Shown here piece by piece: positions 11,391-22,810 of a stretch of DNA of 64,000 nt. The notes under the pieces were generated by a model. It had not been told where the DNA came from and made no database searches. It saw only the letters and a list, made by a program, of their open reading frames with translations. Position 1 is the first letter of the stretch. Each line of letters opens with the position of its first letter. The stretch covers positions 12,121,993 through 12,185,992 of the forward strand of contig CM033109.1 of NCBI GenBank assembly GCA_019321725.1, read 5' to 3'. Made by a program: the position numbers and the translations under genes. Source of the stretch: Paulownia fortunei. Taxonomy: Eukaryota; Streptophyta; Magnoliopsida; Lamiales; Paulowniaceae.

Positions 11391-12755
11391 AAGTCCTCCA
11401 TTATTTTTTTTTATCCATTGCGGATAATATCTTGTTTGTTTGGGTTCTTTGCTTTGTTTTGGGGTCTTAGTTTCGTGTTAATGTTTGTAAAATGTTTATT
11501 TAAAAAAAAGTTTATCTTCTTGACTGCACTTGAATCGAATCATTGTAGCCAATGATGAATATTGATTGCATTAATGACAACTTTTTGGAACTGATTAATG
11601 ATGTTTTTGCCTTAGCATTTGATATATGTGTTTATTTGACTTGATTTTATGGTTCTTGTTATAATTGAGCACTACCCGGTTGTCGAATTGTATTTAGATA
11701 CTTGAGGCAATTTATAAGTGTTGCCTATAAAATCCCACCAAGCTCTTGAACTTATTTGATCACTAGTCAAGTCAAAATCTTAGGCGACATGGCATTAAGA
11801 AGATGATTTAGACCATCTTTAGACTGTTTGAGCCTATAAAAACCTATCAAATTTATGTATTTTATCCGTAGTGTCCCCTTTGAACCTAATGTATCATGTT
11901 TCTTTATCACCTCGCAAATTATTCCTAACCTTCACATGCTTTTATCTATCAAATTTACTCTTTACTCAGTACATAGTCAATTTAGAGCTTGATTTGAGAA
12001 TTATACAAGTGTGCAAGTGTTGGAAAATGTTGACAATTATTTTTTATCTCATCTCTAGTTGAAAAAATAAATAAATAAAGAGGATGTTGATGAGAAGATT
12101 GTGAAAATCACCCTCTTTGTCATCAATAAAAAATATCATAAGTTTGGGGGTTTAAAAATAATCTAAAAAAAAGAGAAGAAAAGCAAAAGAAAAGTGAGAA
12201 AAGAGAAAAGATAATAGAAAGGAAGAAAAGTTGTTTCAAGAAACATACCAGCCGAATGAAAGGAGTATGATACAAGGTTGAGAGGTTGGTTTTGGCAAGC
12301 ATGGTTCTAGATTGGTTATGTGTCTTGGAGTAATTGTGAACCACTTTACTATCTAAATTTCTACCCATGACCCTAGCCTTACATTACAAGCTTTGAAAGT
12401 CCTTTAGTGGAGATTAGTGTGGAAAGCAAGCATATGAAGTCTAGTTATCATATCAATTCATCTTTAGAAGTGGATTTTCTAGAAAGTGTTACCTTTATAA
12501 GCTTATCTGAGTGATGAATTAACTATAACACACACACTCGCAAGATCATGAGGTTGAGTTAAACTGGTATGCATGTTGGTACTCAGGTATTGATTGACTT
12601 ATGAAGTTACATTTACGTTGACATTTTAGCAATCTTTGAGGCATATTGATTTTTTTATACTTGGTGGCAATCAAGTTTGCATTATGGTTTTTGTTTTAGT
12701 CATTATTCTTCTTTTGTTTCTTGATGACAAGCAAATATTTAAGTTTGGGGGTATT
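11390..12755 (+). repeat. 3' non-coding region of an Athila-like gypsy, with polypurine tract
   Basis: Long T-rich stretches followed by phrases such as taagtttgggggt (near 12140 and 12740) are typical of the non-coding region between pol and 3' LTR in Athila-type elements. The tract AAGTTTGGGGG at 12741-12751 lies four bases before a TGTTACATCGG start, so it is the likely plus-strand primer. Parallel regions with similar wording occur at 23463-24793, 26575-27590 and 45070-46790. Confidence 0.55.
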
Positions 12756-13428
12756 TGTTACATCGGTTTTTCACTAATAATTTGAGTATCTTTACGAGAT
12801 GTTAGTTTTTAAGTAAGTTTTAGGAAATTTTCACGTGTTTCATTAGTTTTTTTTTGTGGGGAATATAAAGATGAGACAATTATTGATAAATTGAAGAAAA
12901 TGATTGGAGAAAATGAGCCAATGAAGCCTAGGCGCCATCCCATCAGACCGTAGGTGCCAAAAGTAGAGGGAAAAGCATCCCAATGGAGCTCAGGCGCCAA
13001 AAATAGAGCGAAAGGCCCTCAAGCATCAAAAATAGCATATTTGGTGCCTAGGCTTCTTTGGCGCTTAGGCGTCGATTGCAAATGAGGCATATAGAGCATA
13101 TGGCGCCTAATACATTTTTCTGAAAGTGTGATTGTTTGGACCGGATTTTTACCTCACTTTGGGAAAACTATAAAACCTAACTTTCAACAAGACCTTGGGC
13201 TAATTTAGGACTTAAGAAGACTTTGGACCAATTTTGGCACCTGAGGTCTAATGGGATGGCACCTAAGCTTCTTTTGCTCATTTTCTTCAATTTATCAACA
13301 ATTGTCTGATCTTTCTATTCCCTACAAAACATCAATGAAACCCGTGAAAATTACCTAAAACATGATTGAAAACTAACATCTCGTTAAGCTAAAAATACTC
13401 AAATTATTGGTGTAAAATTGATGTAACA
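12756..13428. repeat. Foldback: 200-bp inverted arms around a 275-bp core
   Basis: TGTTACAT at 12756 is mirrored by ATGTAACA at 13421-13428, and the arms match for about 200 bp (for example acgagatgttag with ctaacatctcgt; gataaattgaagaaaatga with tcattttcttcaatttatc). The core and inner arms carry repeated GGCGCC/GGTGCC words, for example at 12930, 12953, 12988 and 13103. Confidence 0.75.
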
Positions 13429-15060
13429 CAAAGTTTTAGCACTACGATGCTTGTAGGTTGTGTCGTGGCTCCAAAATTCTTATTGACCTAAGTTTTCATT
13501 TCAGGCATAACTTTCTACTCTAAATCCTTATTAACCTAATTAGAAGGCTAAGATGTAGGGATAAAACTTTTTACACTCACAATTGAGCCTAGTTCAATTG
13601 ATTTAAAACAGAAAAATTGCATTAAAAAGTTAGCACTGCATTGAAACTTCTAGATATAGTACTCTTTGTATTTGTAACATAACTTTCTCCATAAATGTGA
13701 TATTAATCTGATTCAAGTGGCTGTAGAAATCTAAAAGATAGGGCTACAAATCATATAATGATACTAAAAGCTAATTCAGTAGGGAAGAAGGTCCAAAATT
13801 AATTGCAAGATATTGGATAGAGTAGAAATGAACACATGGCACCTGTGTGGCTGAACATTCAGCGCCATGGCACTAGATAACAAATTCAATACAAAGATTT
13901 GGTGTTGTGGCTGATTGTGGCAGATGAAAAAGAATATCAATTTTCAAAATATTAAAACACAATTTTGGCAATTGCTTATTATTAAAGAAGAATATAAATA
14001 GCCCAAAACCCTCGGACTTGACCAATTAATTGCTAGATACATATTTTGGGTCTTGGGCAATAGAAGGAGAGAAGAGAAAAAGGCCTGGAGAAAAAGATTC
14101 ATCCACTAATAAGATCTCTTCACCATAATTATATTCTTTTTTCTCCCTTTCAATTCCCTTGAACTCTTAATGTATTTTATTTTATTTTTCTTGTTCTTTT
14201 CAATTATGTTAGGCTAGATTAATTATTTGGTAAGGATAATTTCAAAATACTAGACATGGATTTATATAATTAAATTATTTGATATTAATCCCCACTTGTC
14301 TAATTGGGATTATTTATATTCTTCAATTATTAATCACTCCATGGTTTTTTTCTTATTTACTTTGAGTGCGCAACCAAGTTGGACATGAGAGTTACGTACA
14401 TTTAAATTAGAAATCTTGAAATCTTGATTTGTAATTATCTTAAATTTCTAATCATGAATAGTTAATTATAATCAATGATTATGGGATATTTTTGTTAATT
14501 ATAACGAAAAACATAACCTAAGTTGAATAATTCAAGCTTGTGTATTTGTTGCTTAATATCCAATCTATCTTTTTTGTCTTAATGTATCTATTGAATTGAA
14601 TCTAGAGAGCTTATTCTAGGTTGTTTAATGGTTAGATAATTAGGTAGAAAGCTTATTTACCTAACAACAAACTAAGAAATATTGAGATAACAGAGCTTAT
14701 TCTTATTTACAGTTGGTAATGTCAATAGAAACTTGAGGATAATGTTGATGTTAATTCACAGTTCATTATCTAGTGGTGGTGAATGAAACCTTAACCAATC
14801 CCTTATTACTCTTGTGTTCATTTATTTAATTCCCAATCATAGCATTCCAGTACTTATTACTCTTGTGTTCATTTAGTTTATTTTCTGCAATTTAGTTACA
14901 CTTCTTGAGACTTAGAGTCTCAAGTCGTTATTTAGTGAGTCGAATCTTTAGCTATAGAGTCGATAATAAATTGATTAACCTCAATTTTTGTGGGATCAAC
15001 CCTTACTCATGATTATACTTGTCAAAGGCATATTAAGATTAAAATTAGGGCCGAATCATA
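12756..15060 (+). repeat. Athila-like LTR containing a foldback
   Basis: It begins TGTTACATCGG right after a polypurine tract and contains a TATA-like box (aatataaatagcc near 13992) followed by a CT-rich leader. It closes near a phrase of the form tgtgggatcaaccctta (about 14989), which resembles the end of Athila-type LTRs. The first 670 bp are a foldback (12756-12965 against 13240-13428), unusual for an LTR. The right boundary is approximate because no clear primer site follows. Confidence 0.5.
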
Positions 15061-15640
15061 ACCTACCAAATTATCAATAAACAATAACGATCACGATAAT
15101 TCGTGATGGCATATGTATATTTTCATTGCAAAAAGTTGATATTTAAGTATTTATGGCATCTCAATTCATCAAAGTGACATTTCACGGCAAATTTCAACAA
15201 TTTAAGCTGCTGGCTAGCTACTTAGACCTCATTGTATTTAATTGATTTAAGTTTGTTTATGAAGTCTATGCCATTCTTGAACTTATCAAATTTGAATAAA
15301 TTCACACCAAATTTGATCATGGGCGTGTTTGAAGTACTTCTCCTATAATTTTTCATCTAAGAAATTTCTACAATGATTTCAGTATTTGCAAATGGCCCAA
15401 TATTTTGAAACTTGGACTGTCCTTTGAGATAGAAAATCAATTGGGTCGAGGGTTATTAGTTTAACCTTCGAGCGAACTATGATTAAAATAATGGTATTGT
15501 AATTATACTTGATGTGTGTACTAAATGCCCTAGTTAAAATGACTAAAATGGCCTCGAAATCTTAGTACAATTACATAATAGTCTAAAATCAACATGTTTA
15601 ACCATGGATTAGATCCGAGCCAAACTCAATCCAAGGACGG
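15061..15640. other. No recognisable feature
   Basis: AT-rich, no open frame of note, no repeat matched elsewhere in the window. Confidence 0.4.
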
Positions 15641-15934
15641 ACCTGGCGTTACAGCCAAAAAATGTGCACACTTTACTTAGTTGAGGATAAGCCATGTGTA
15701 TGGGATCCAACTAGTATAAATAGACCCAATGCACTATTTCAAATATACGTATTCACTCTCCCTTATCTTAATTGCTCTGATCTCCTATATCTCTTTGATT
15801 TCTTTGATCAAGTGTATTAACTTAGACATCGAAGAATTATAGTTGAGGGCCACCTCAACAAGTCTGATAACCCACTTGTGTTTCTTTGGACAAATCTCAG
15901 GGATAGGAGTTTGAGATCAGTTGCGTAGCAATAC
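15641..15934 (+). repeat. Probable gypsy (Tat-like) LTR right end, interrupted
   Basis: A TATA-like box (agtataaatagaccc, about 15714) is followed by a CT-rich leader, then a cttagacatcgaag phrase. That order is usual in Tat/Ogre-type LTRs. It is broken at 15935, where a minus-strand copia LTR begins. Family assignment is from memory of LTR layout only. Confidence 0.35.
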
Positions 15935-16711
15935 TGTTGTTAGAGATCAAGATCTTTCCGTGGCAGGATCAATACTATAAAAAATAATTAACATGCTAAA
16001 AATAGGTTAAATATTAAAAAAAATGAAATACAAATAAGCAATTATAGCCCTAGTAAGAATTTGAGATATTCTTAAATTAAACAAAAGATCAACGTACTTA
16101 ACATTCTAAATCAATTGGTTTGACGTAGATTTTTGGTGGGTTTTAAAAAGTTTTGTTGAGAATCTTTTTTTTTTAATTTATATATGATGTAAATAAAATA
16201 ACTTTCATGCAAATAAAAAATTACTTTGATGCAAATAAATCACATGAATGCATATAATTTATAATAATTTTAAAAGTATATAAATAATGAAAAATAAAAC
16301 AGTTGCCTATAAGAGTCACGCCACTTGACGTTGTCCTAAGATTGTGATGGCCTCCCCTCCATGCAGGTACTGGCAGATCACTACCATCCCAAGATAAAAC
16401 CTAAGAAGGTCAATGTCAGTGTCTCCTATTATGAGTACAGAAGACTAACAATTAAGACCTTATCACGTTGACTAATATATTGAAAATAATATATAGAATG
16501 TAAAAAGTGTAAGAATAGTTGTATGTTTCTACCTACACCCCTATGACACCTATTTATAGTATTAGGAAGAGACATGTAATAACTAAAAAATTAAATCCAA
16601 ATAATGGCCCCAAATTAGGTGTTACAAAAGTTAATATGAGGCTACAAAATTTAATTTAAATAATGAAGATTAAATTTGATTTTTGAAGTTTTAAAACTTC
16701 AAATTACAACA
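15935..16711 (-). repeat. 3' LTR of a minus-strand copia element
   Basis: Read on the minus strand it starts TGTTGTAATTTG at 16711, next to a polypurine tract, and ends CTCTAACAACA at 15935, about 777 bp. A short AT-rich direct repeat (about 22 bp, three times) lies at 16186-16250. This LTR is unrelated to family A. The pol upstream on the same strand (17230-19356) belongs to it; the 5' half of the element is missing. Confidence 0.7.
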
Positions 16712-16720
16712 ATCCCCCAC
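16712..16720 (-). other. Polypurine tract of the minus-strand copia
   Basis: GTGGGGGAT on the minus strand, directly before the TGTTG start of the LTR; this is where plus-strand DNA synthesis would be primed. Confidence 0.7.
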
Positions 16721-17229
16721 AAGGTTTAAAATTTCTAAATTTATATGAAAAAATATAATAGGGCAACTGGATATTGTGTAATGGGTGTAAGAGCCTTCCA
16801 GGATTGAGCCTACTTTTAGTATTGATGATTTTAATTTCAGGGAACCAAAATTGACTACACCTTGAATTAGGTCCCTTTTCAAAACTTCAATACATCACAC
16901 ACAGTATTGATATTGATTTTGTTCAAAGAGTGTTAGAGTTGTTAATAGTCATGCACTCTGATAAATTCATAGCCACGGCCTCATGGTAACTCTCATTTAG
17001 GTAAAATCTCTAAGGGTACGTGTGACCTATACCCTGCGGAATTCCCACCTTGGTCTCATTAAGGGTCAAGGCCCAACCTAACATCATACTATAAAACATT
17101 ATCACCATATGAATGGGAAGGTTTTATTCTCATAAAGTAGTACAAAATAAGTCACGCATTATAGGTTGTTTCTACCTATTAAACCTTCTTCATGGGGTCT
17201 CCAATCACAGAAGTTGTGTTACTCCCGGA

Positions 17230-19356
17230 GGTGACTCCCTTGTGTGCTTATGCCCATCCCCCTCGATGATTCAAATACACCCTTATTGGGTAAACCTTTG
17301 TTAAAATTATCTGTCAAGTTTTTTTTCAGACTTCACAAAATTAAGTGTTACCACATTTCTCTTCAGTAAAGACTTCACACTTTTGTATCTTGCTTGTAAG
17401 TGTCCACTCATTTTTTTATTAGAATGTGTCTACTTTACAAGGTCAATCACAGCCTTACAATCATAATATATAGAAATAGTAGATAAAGGTTTATTTGCTA
17501 TTGGGATATCAAGTAATAAATCTCTCAACCATTCGACAATTGTACAAGTTGTATTTAAAGCTATTAACTAAGCTTCATAGTTCTTCTAGATATAACAGTT
17601 TATTTCTTATATCCCCAAGTTATTGTTGCTCTACCCAACATAAAAACAAATCACTAGTAGACTTAATTTCAGAGCTATCATTAATCCAATTAGCATCACC
17701 ATATTCTTCAAGTACATTTGAAAAACCTTTATAACATAAAGAATAATTTAGAGTTCCTCTAAGATACTTAAGAACTCTTTCTAAAGTATTTCAATGATTC
17801 TTACTAGGATTATGAGTATATTTACTAAGTCTACCAACTGCATAAGAAATATCAGGTCGAGTCCTACTTGTGAAATACAATAATGATCCAATAATTTGAG
17901 AATATTTCAATTGAGATATAAGTTCACCCAAGTTTTTGTGCAATTGCATATTTGGATAATAGGGAGTAGAAACTAATTTATAATCATAAGAACTGAATTT
18001 TCTCAAAAACTTTTCAATAGAATCAGATTGGTTTAATAAAATATCTTCTTCAGTTCTACTCACCTTCATGCCCAAAATTATATGAGCTTCTCCTAAATCT
18101 TTCATTTTAAAGTTATTAGACAAATAACTTTTCACTTCTTTCAATAAAGTCTAAATCATACCCAAAAATTAATATATCATCCACATACAAACATAATATC
18201 ACATATTCACCTTTTTTCTCCTTGCCATATATTCATCTATCGTATTCATTTGATCTAAATCCATAACCTTGTATAACTTCATTAAACTTTTCGTGTCACT
18301 ATTAGGGAGCTTACTTCAAACCATATAAAGATTTCACTAACTTACATACCTTATGTTCTTGACCTTTAACCTTAAAACCTTTAGGTTGTCCCATATAAAT
18401 TTCTTCATTTAACTCTCTATTTAAAAATGTAGTCTTAACATCCATTTGATGTATCACTAGCTTATGTATCGATGCTAAAGCTAATACAATCCTAATACTT
18501 GAAATCTTAGCAATAGGAGAATAAGTATCAAAGTAATCTATTTATTCTTGTTGTGTAAATCTTTTCGCTACTAATCTTGCTTTGTAACCATCAACTTTTA
18601 ACTTTTCTTAAAAATCCATTTACATCCTACTGGTTTACATCTTAGCAACAGGAGAATAAGTATCAAAGTAATCTATTTCTTATTATTGTGTAAATCTTTT
18701 CGCTACTAATCTTGCTTTGTAGCCATCAACTTTTAACTTTTCTTAAAAATCTATTTACATCCGACTGGTTTACTACCAGGAGATAGATCATATAAAACTC
18801 AAGTATTATTTTGAATAATAGAATTATATTCATCATTAATACTTTCTTTTCAAAAATGTGCATCTATAGAAGATATTGCTTCATCATAAGTTTGTGAATC
18901 TCTTTCAACTTAAATGTGATAAAATTATCTCTAAAATTCTTCTTGACTTTAGTTCTCTTACTTCTCCTCAATTCCATAAATTTCCCTTTCTTATTTTCTA
19001 AAATTACACTAGTAAATGATTCACCTCTAGAAGATTTAAGTTTGTACATACATGGCTCATATGAAATTCTAGATTTAAAAGGAAAAATATCCTCAAAGTA
19101 TGTAGCATCTCTAGCCTTTGTGTTATTAGAAATTCCATTAATTTCAGAATTAACCACTGAAAATCTATTTGCTATGCTATTTTGAACATATCCAATAAAA
19201 ACAACATCTATAGTCTTAGGACCTATTTTCTTCCTCTTAAAATCAGGTATAACTACTTTTACTAGACACTCCCACACTTTAAGAAAATTTAGTCTTGGAG
19301 CCCTCTTTTTCCATAATTCATAAAGAGTTTTATCATTTCCATAATTCCAACTAGGA
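17230..19356 (-). pseudogene. Copia pol remnant: integrase end, RT, RNase H
   Basis: Three blocks read on the minus strand. Block 1, 19421-18864, has the end of integrase and the following linker (LYELWKKRAP, FIGYVQNS, RRSKRTK); its first part past 19356 runs into gypsy DNA. Block 2, 18144-17791, is RT 3' sequence (NFKMKDLGEAHIILGMK, TRPDISYAVGRLSKYT), both copia hallmarks. Block 3, about 17790-17240, is RNase H with DANWINDSSEIKSTS and a tail ending in SRGMGIS, the usual end of copia polyproteins. Stops and frameshifts break every block, and the region between blocks 1 and 2 holds a 135-bp tandem duplication. The catalytic first half of integrase and gag are missing. Non-functional. Confidence 0.85.
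18504..18773. repeat. 135-bp tandem duplication inside copia RT
   Basis: 18504-18638 and 18639-18773 are nearly identical (both start atcttagcaa and run through tttcgctactaatcttgc to ctggtttac), with only a handful of differences. Confidence 0.85.
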
Positions 19357-21786
19357 TTGTTACTGGTTGGCGAATGTGCATTGATAATAGGAAACTCAAC
19401 TCGATTACTAGAAAATATCATTTTCCACTACCCTTCATTGATCAAATATTAGAAAGAGTTTCGGGACATGAATTTTACTACTTCTTAGATAGATATTCTA
19501 GGTATAATCAAATTACAATTGCACTTGAAGATCAAGAGAAAATAACTTTTACATGTCATTTTTGGTACTTTTGCATATCAAAGGATGTTATTTGGATTAT
19601 GTAATGCACCATCTACATCCCAACGATGCATGCTTAGTATTTTTAGTGACATGGTTGAACATTTTCTTAAAGTCTTCATTGATGATTTTTCTATTTTGGT
19701 AATTCAATTGACGATTACTTATCTAATTTAGAAAATATTTTAATTAGGTGTGAAGAAAAGAACCTTGTACTCAATTGGGAGAAATGTCATTTTATGGTAA
19801 CAACTGGTATTGTTGTTGGATACATTATTTAATCAAAAGGTATTGAAATAGATAATTCTAAAATCAAGTTAATTGCTAATTTATCAATACCAAAGTCTGT
19901 GAATAGGGTAAGATCATTTTTAGGACAAACTGGTTTCTATAGAAGATATATCAAAGATTTTAGTATAATATCTAAACTTTTATGTAATCTTATAACAAAA
20001 GATACAATATTTGAATGGATCGAAAATTATTAAAATGTTTTTGTTAAGCTTAAAAGTATGCTTACGTCTGCTCCAATCATGAAGCCTCTAGATTGGGCTT
20101 TATCTTTTGAAATAATGTGTGATGCAGTGACTATGTTGTTGAAGTTGTCTTAGGACAAAGAAACTATAAGAAATCATATGTTATTTACTATACAAGTAAA
20201 ACTTTAAATAATACTCAATTGAATTATTCAACAACTAAAAAAGAATTACTTGCTATAGTTTTACATTGGACAAATTTAGATCTTATCTTGTTGGCTCACC
20301 AGTTATTTTTTTAGTGACCATGCAACTTTGAAATGTCTTTTGTCAAAAAAGGATGTCAAACCTTGACTAGGTGGATTTTCTTACTCTAGTAATTCAACAT
20401 TACGATTCGAGATAAGAAGGGGTAGAGAATGTGGTGACTAATCATTTTTTGAGACTTGTTTGTGATGACTCATTTCAAATCACATCCATTAATGACACTT
20501 TCCCTAATGAACAACTATTTAATATTTCTATTTTAGCTTGGTTTGTTGCAGTTGTTAATATTTTTATGACAGAAAAGATGCCATCGCATTGGAACTCCTA
20601 AGACAAAAAGGAGTTCTTGACTGAGGTGAGAAACTTTTATTGGGATGATCCATACCTATTCAAATATTATCCTGATCAAATCTTTTGAAGATGCGTGTCT
20701 CATAATGAAATAGGTAATATTGTTAAATTTTGTCATTCAGAAGCATGTGGTGGTACTTTTTGGCAAAGAAAACCACTGCAAAGATCTTGCAATGTGGATT
20801 TTATTGGCTAACGCTTTTCAAATATACTTACACTTTCTACAAAAATTGTGAAAATTGTTAAAAGTTTTCAAAGTGAATCATGATGCCCCTACACCCTATC
20901 CTAGTGATTGAAATATTTGGTTGTTGAGGTATTGACTTCATGGGACAATTTCCATTATCATTTCGTTTTATTTACATATTGGTTGCCATAGATTATGTCT
21001 CAAAATAGATTGAAGCAATTCCCTATCAAAACAATGATCACAAAATAGTGAAAAAAATTTAAAAGAAAATATTTTAAGTTGATTTGGAGTTCATCGATCC
21101 ATCGTCAGTGATGGGGGAAAATATTTTTATAACAATATTTTTAGAACTTTAATGAGAAAATATATGGAATCATGCATAAAGTTGCAACCCCTTATCACCG
21201 TCAGATAAATGGATAAGTTGAACTTGCAAATAGAGAGATAAAATAAATTTTGGATAAGACAGTTAACCCAAATCATAAAGATTGGTCTCTTAGACTTATC
21301 GATACACTTTGGGCATATAGAACTACTTTCAAAAAATCCTTAAGCATCTCTCCTTATAAAATAGTTTATGGAAAACCTTGTCATTTACCTGTTGAACTGA
21401 ACATAAAGCTTATTGGGCAATCAAAATGTTTAATATCAACCTTGATAAAGCTTGAAAATTGTTCAAATTGTAAATCAATAAACTTCAAAAATTGATAAAT
21501 GATGCATATGAGAATTCTAAAATTCATAAATGAAGAATAAAATAATTTCATGATAATAAAATTTCAAGAAAAATATGTGAGGTTGGTCAAAAGGTGTTGT
21601 TTTATAATTGTTGATTGCATTTATTTCTTGGAAAATTGAGATCAAGGTGGAGTGGTCCTTTTGTTTTAGAAGTCGGATATCCATATACGGCAACTAACAT
21701 TAAGAATCCTAGAAATGGTAATGTATTTAAAGAAAATAGACAAAGACTCAAACCATTTCTAGAGAATCAATTTTCACAAGAATAAA
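19357..21786 (+). pseudogene. Athila-like Ty3/gypsy pol remnant: RT, RNase H, integrase
   Basis: RT begins abruptly with GWRMCIDNRKLN and continues with FPLPFIDQILERVSGHEF. The active-site strand reads FIDDFSI near 19676. RNase H is recognisable around 20190-20290 (KTLNNTQLNYSTTKKELLA). Integrase follows: zinc-binding part about 20620-20820, a core with a VAIDYVSK phrase near 20982, and an open C-terminal part at 21250-21495 (WSLRLIDTLWAYRTTFK). It closes with RQRLKPFLENQ near 21770. These words are standard for Athila-type pol. Many stops and frameshifts are present. Gag, protease, the first RT motifs and the 5' LTR are missing; the break at 19357 abuts the minus-strand copia. Confidence 0.85.
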
Positions 21787-22650
21787 TTCTTTTTCTTTCT
21801 AACCCTTGTTATTATTAGTATGTGTATATATACTTATTTTCTCCGACTTTGATTATTTTGTGGTCTTTCTTTCTTTTATTTGTTTTTCTTTTTCCATTTA
21901 AGTGGCAGATGATGGTACTCTGTGGGTATTAAAGTCGGACTTATTAGTTTTTCAAATAACTGAAATCTCTATACAAAGTTTCCCTCTTTTTTCTCATTCT
22001 TTTTTTCTTGTTCTTTTCAAAATGAATGACATTCTTCTAACTCTCAAGAAGCAATTTCCGTTTCTTCCTAAAAATGAAATATAATTTTTTTATAAAACTA
22101 GGATTAAAAGATTAAGGATGCTTATGGACCAGGGGACATACGATGAACAATTGAAGCAAAGGTAAGAGTAGTAGGTAAGTTTTCATACGAGTCTTCAAAC
22201 TTGCTTACATGTCTGATTTTGGTAAAAGCATATATTAAAAAAATCGAAGGGCAAAAAAAATGCAAGTATCTCATAAATGTGTTCGATGGATTTACAATAC
22301 AAAGTGTCGTTCCTTAGGAATGGTTTCTAAAAATCAAGAAGATAAAATTGAATTCATTATGGATGGACTGAGTAAGGAGTCTTTAGATGACAATATATTG
22401 ACTTTTTAGACACATTCATGTGGATTAGTACATCGTGCAATTCTTAATTTATGGAATCACTTCCGACATGAATATGAGCATTATAATCTTGGGAATGTTA
22501 CATTAAAAGACCCTATTTGCGAGTTTATAAAAAAATTGGATAGAAAGCATATCCTCGACCCATAGAGGGCGTTTAACCCATTACTACACATAAAACTAAA
22601 GGAAGATGTAAGCCACAATCACAACTACATGTGCATTCAAGTTTAAGTAG
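21787..22650 (+). pseudogene. Post-pol region with a decayed unknown reading frame
   Basis: A T-rich spacer leads to gtggcagatgatggtactctg and gtattaaagtcgg near 21903-21940, wording common after Athila pol. In 22262-22560 one frame reads in part KCVRWIYNTKC, MDGLSKESLDDN and LNLWNHFRHEYEHYNLG with scattered stops, so it may derive from a real protein. I do not recognise the family. It sits immediately upstream of the captured LOG sequence and may be an env-position ORF of the element or additional captured DNA. Confidence 0.4.
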
Positions 22651-22734
22651 ATAATTTTTAAATTTTGTATGTCCTTATTTTCAACCTTTCTGACTAAAGA
22701 AAAAGATATGAAATAAATGCATTCCCTGTTTACA

Positions 22735-22760
22735 CCTCAATAAATAGCACCATACTCACT
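22735..22760 (+). promoter_or_regulatory. TATA-like sequence upstream of the LOG remnant
   Basis: A word of the form aataaatagcacc lies about 70 bases before the decayed LOG start and is followed by a leader-like stretch. It could be original LOG upstream DNA or chance in AT-rich sequence. Confidence 0.2.
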
Positions 22761-22810
22761 TCATTTTGCATAACTCACTTTCCAAAAAAAAAAGAACGAA
22801 AAGAAAGAAA

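Noticed and set aside
11250..11555. 101-codon plus-strand frame with membrane-like segments
   Set aside because: Runs through T-rich homopolymers of a retroelement 3' region; no recognisable domain or promoter.
18916..19185. 89-codon plus-strand frame
   Set aside because: Antisense shadow of the copia integrase-linker coding block on the minus strand.
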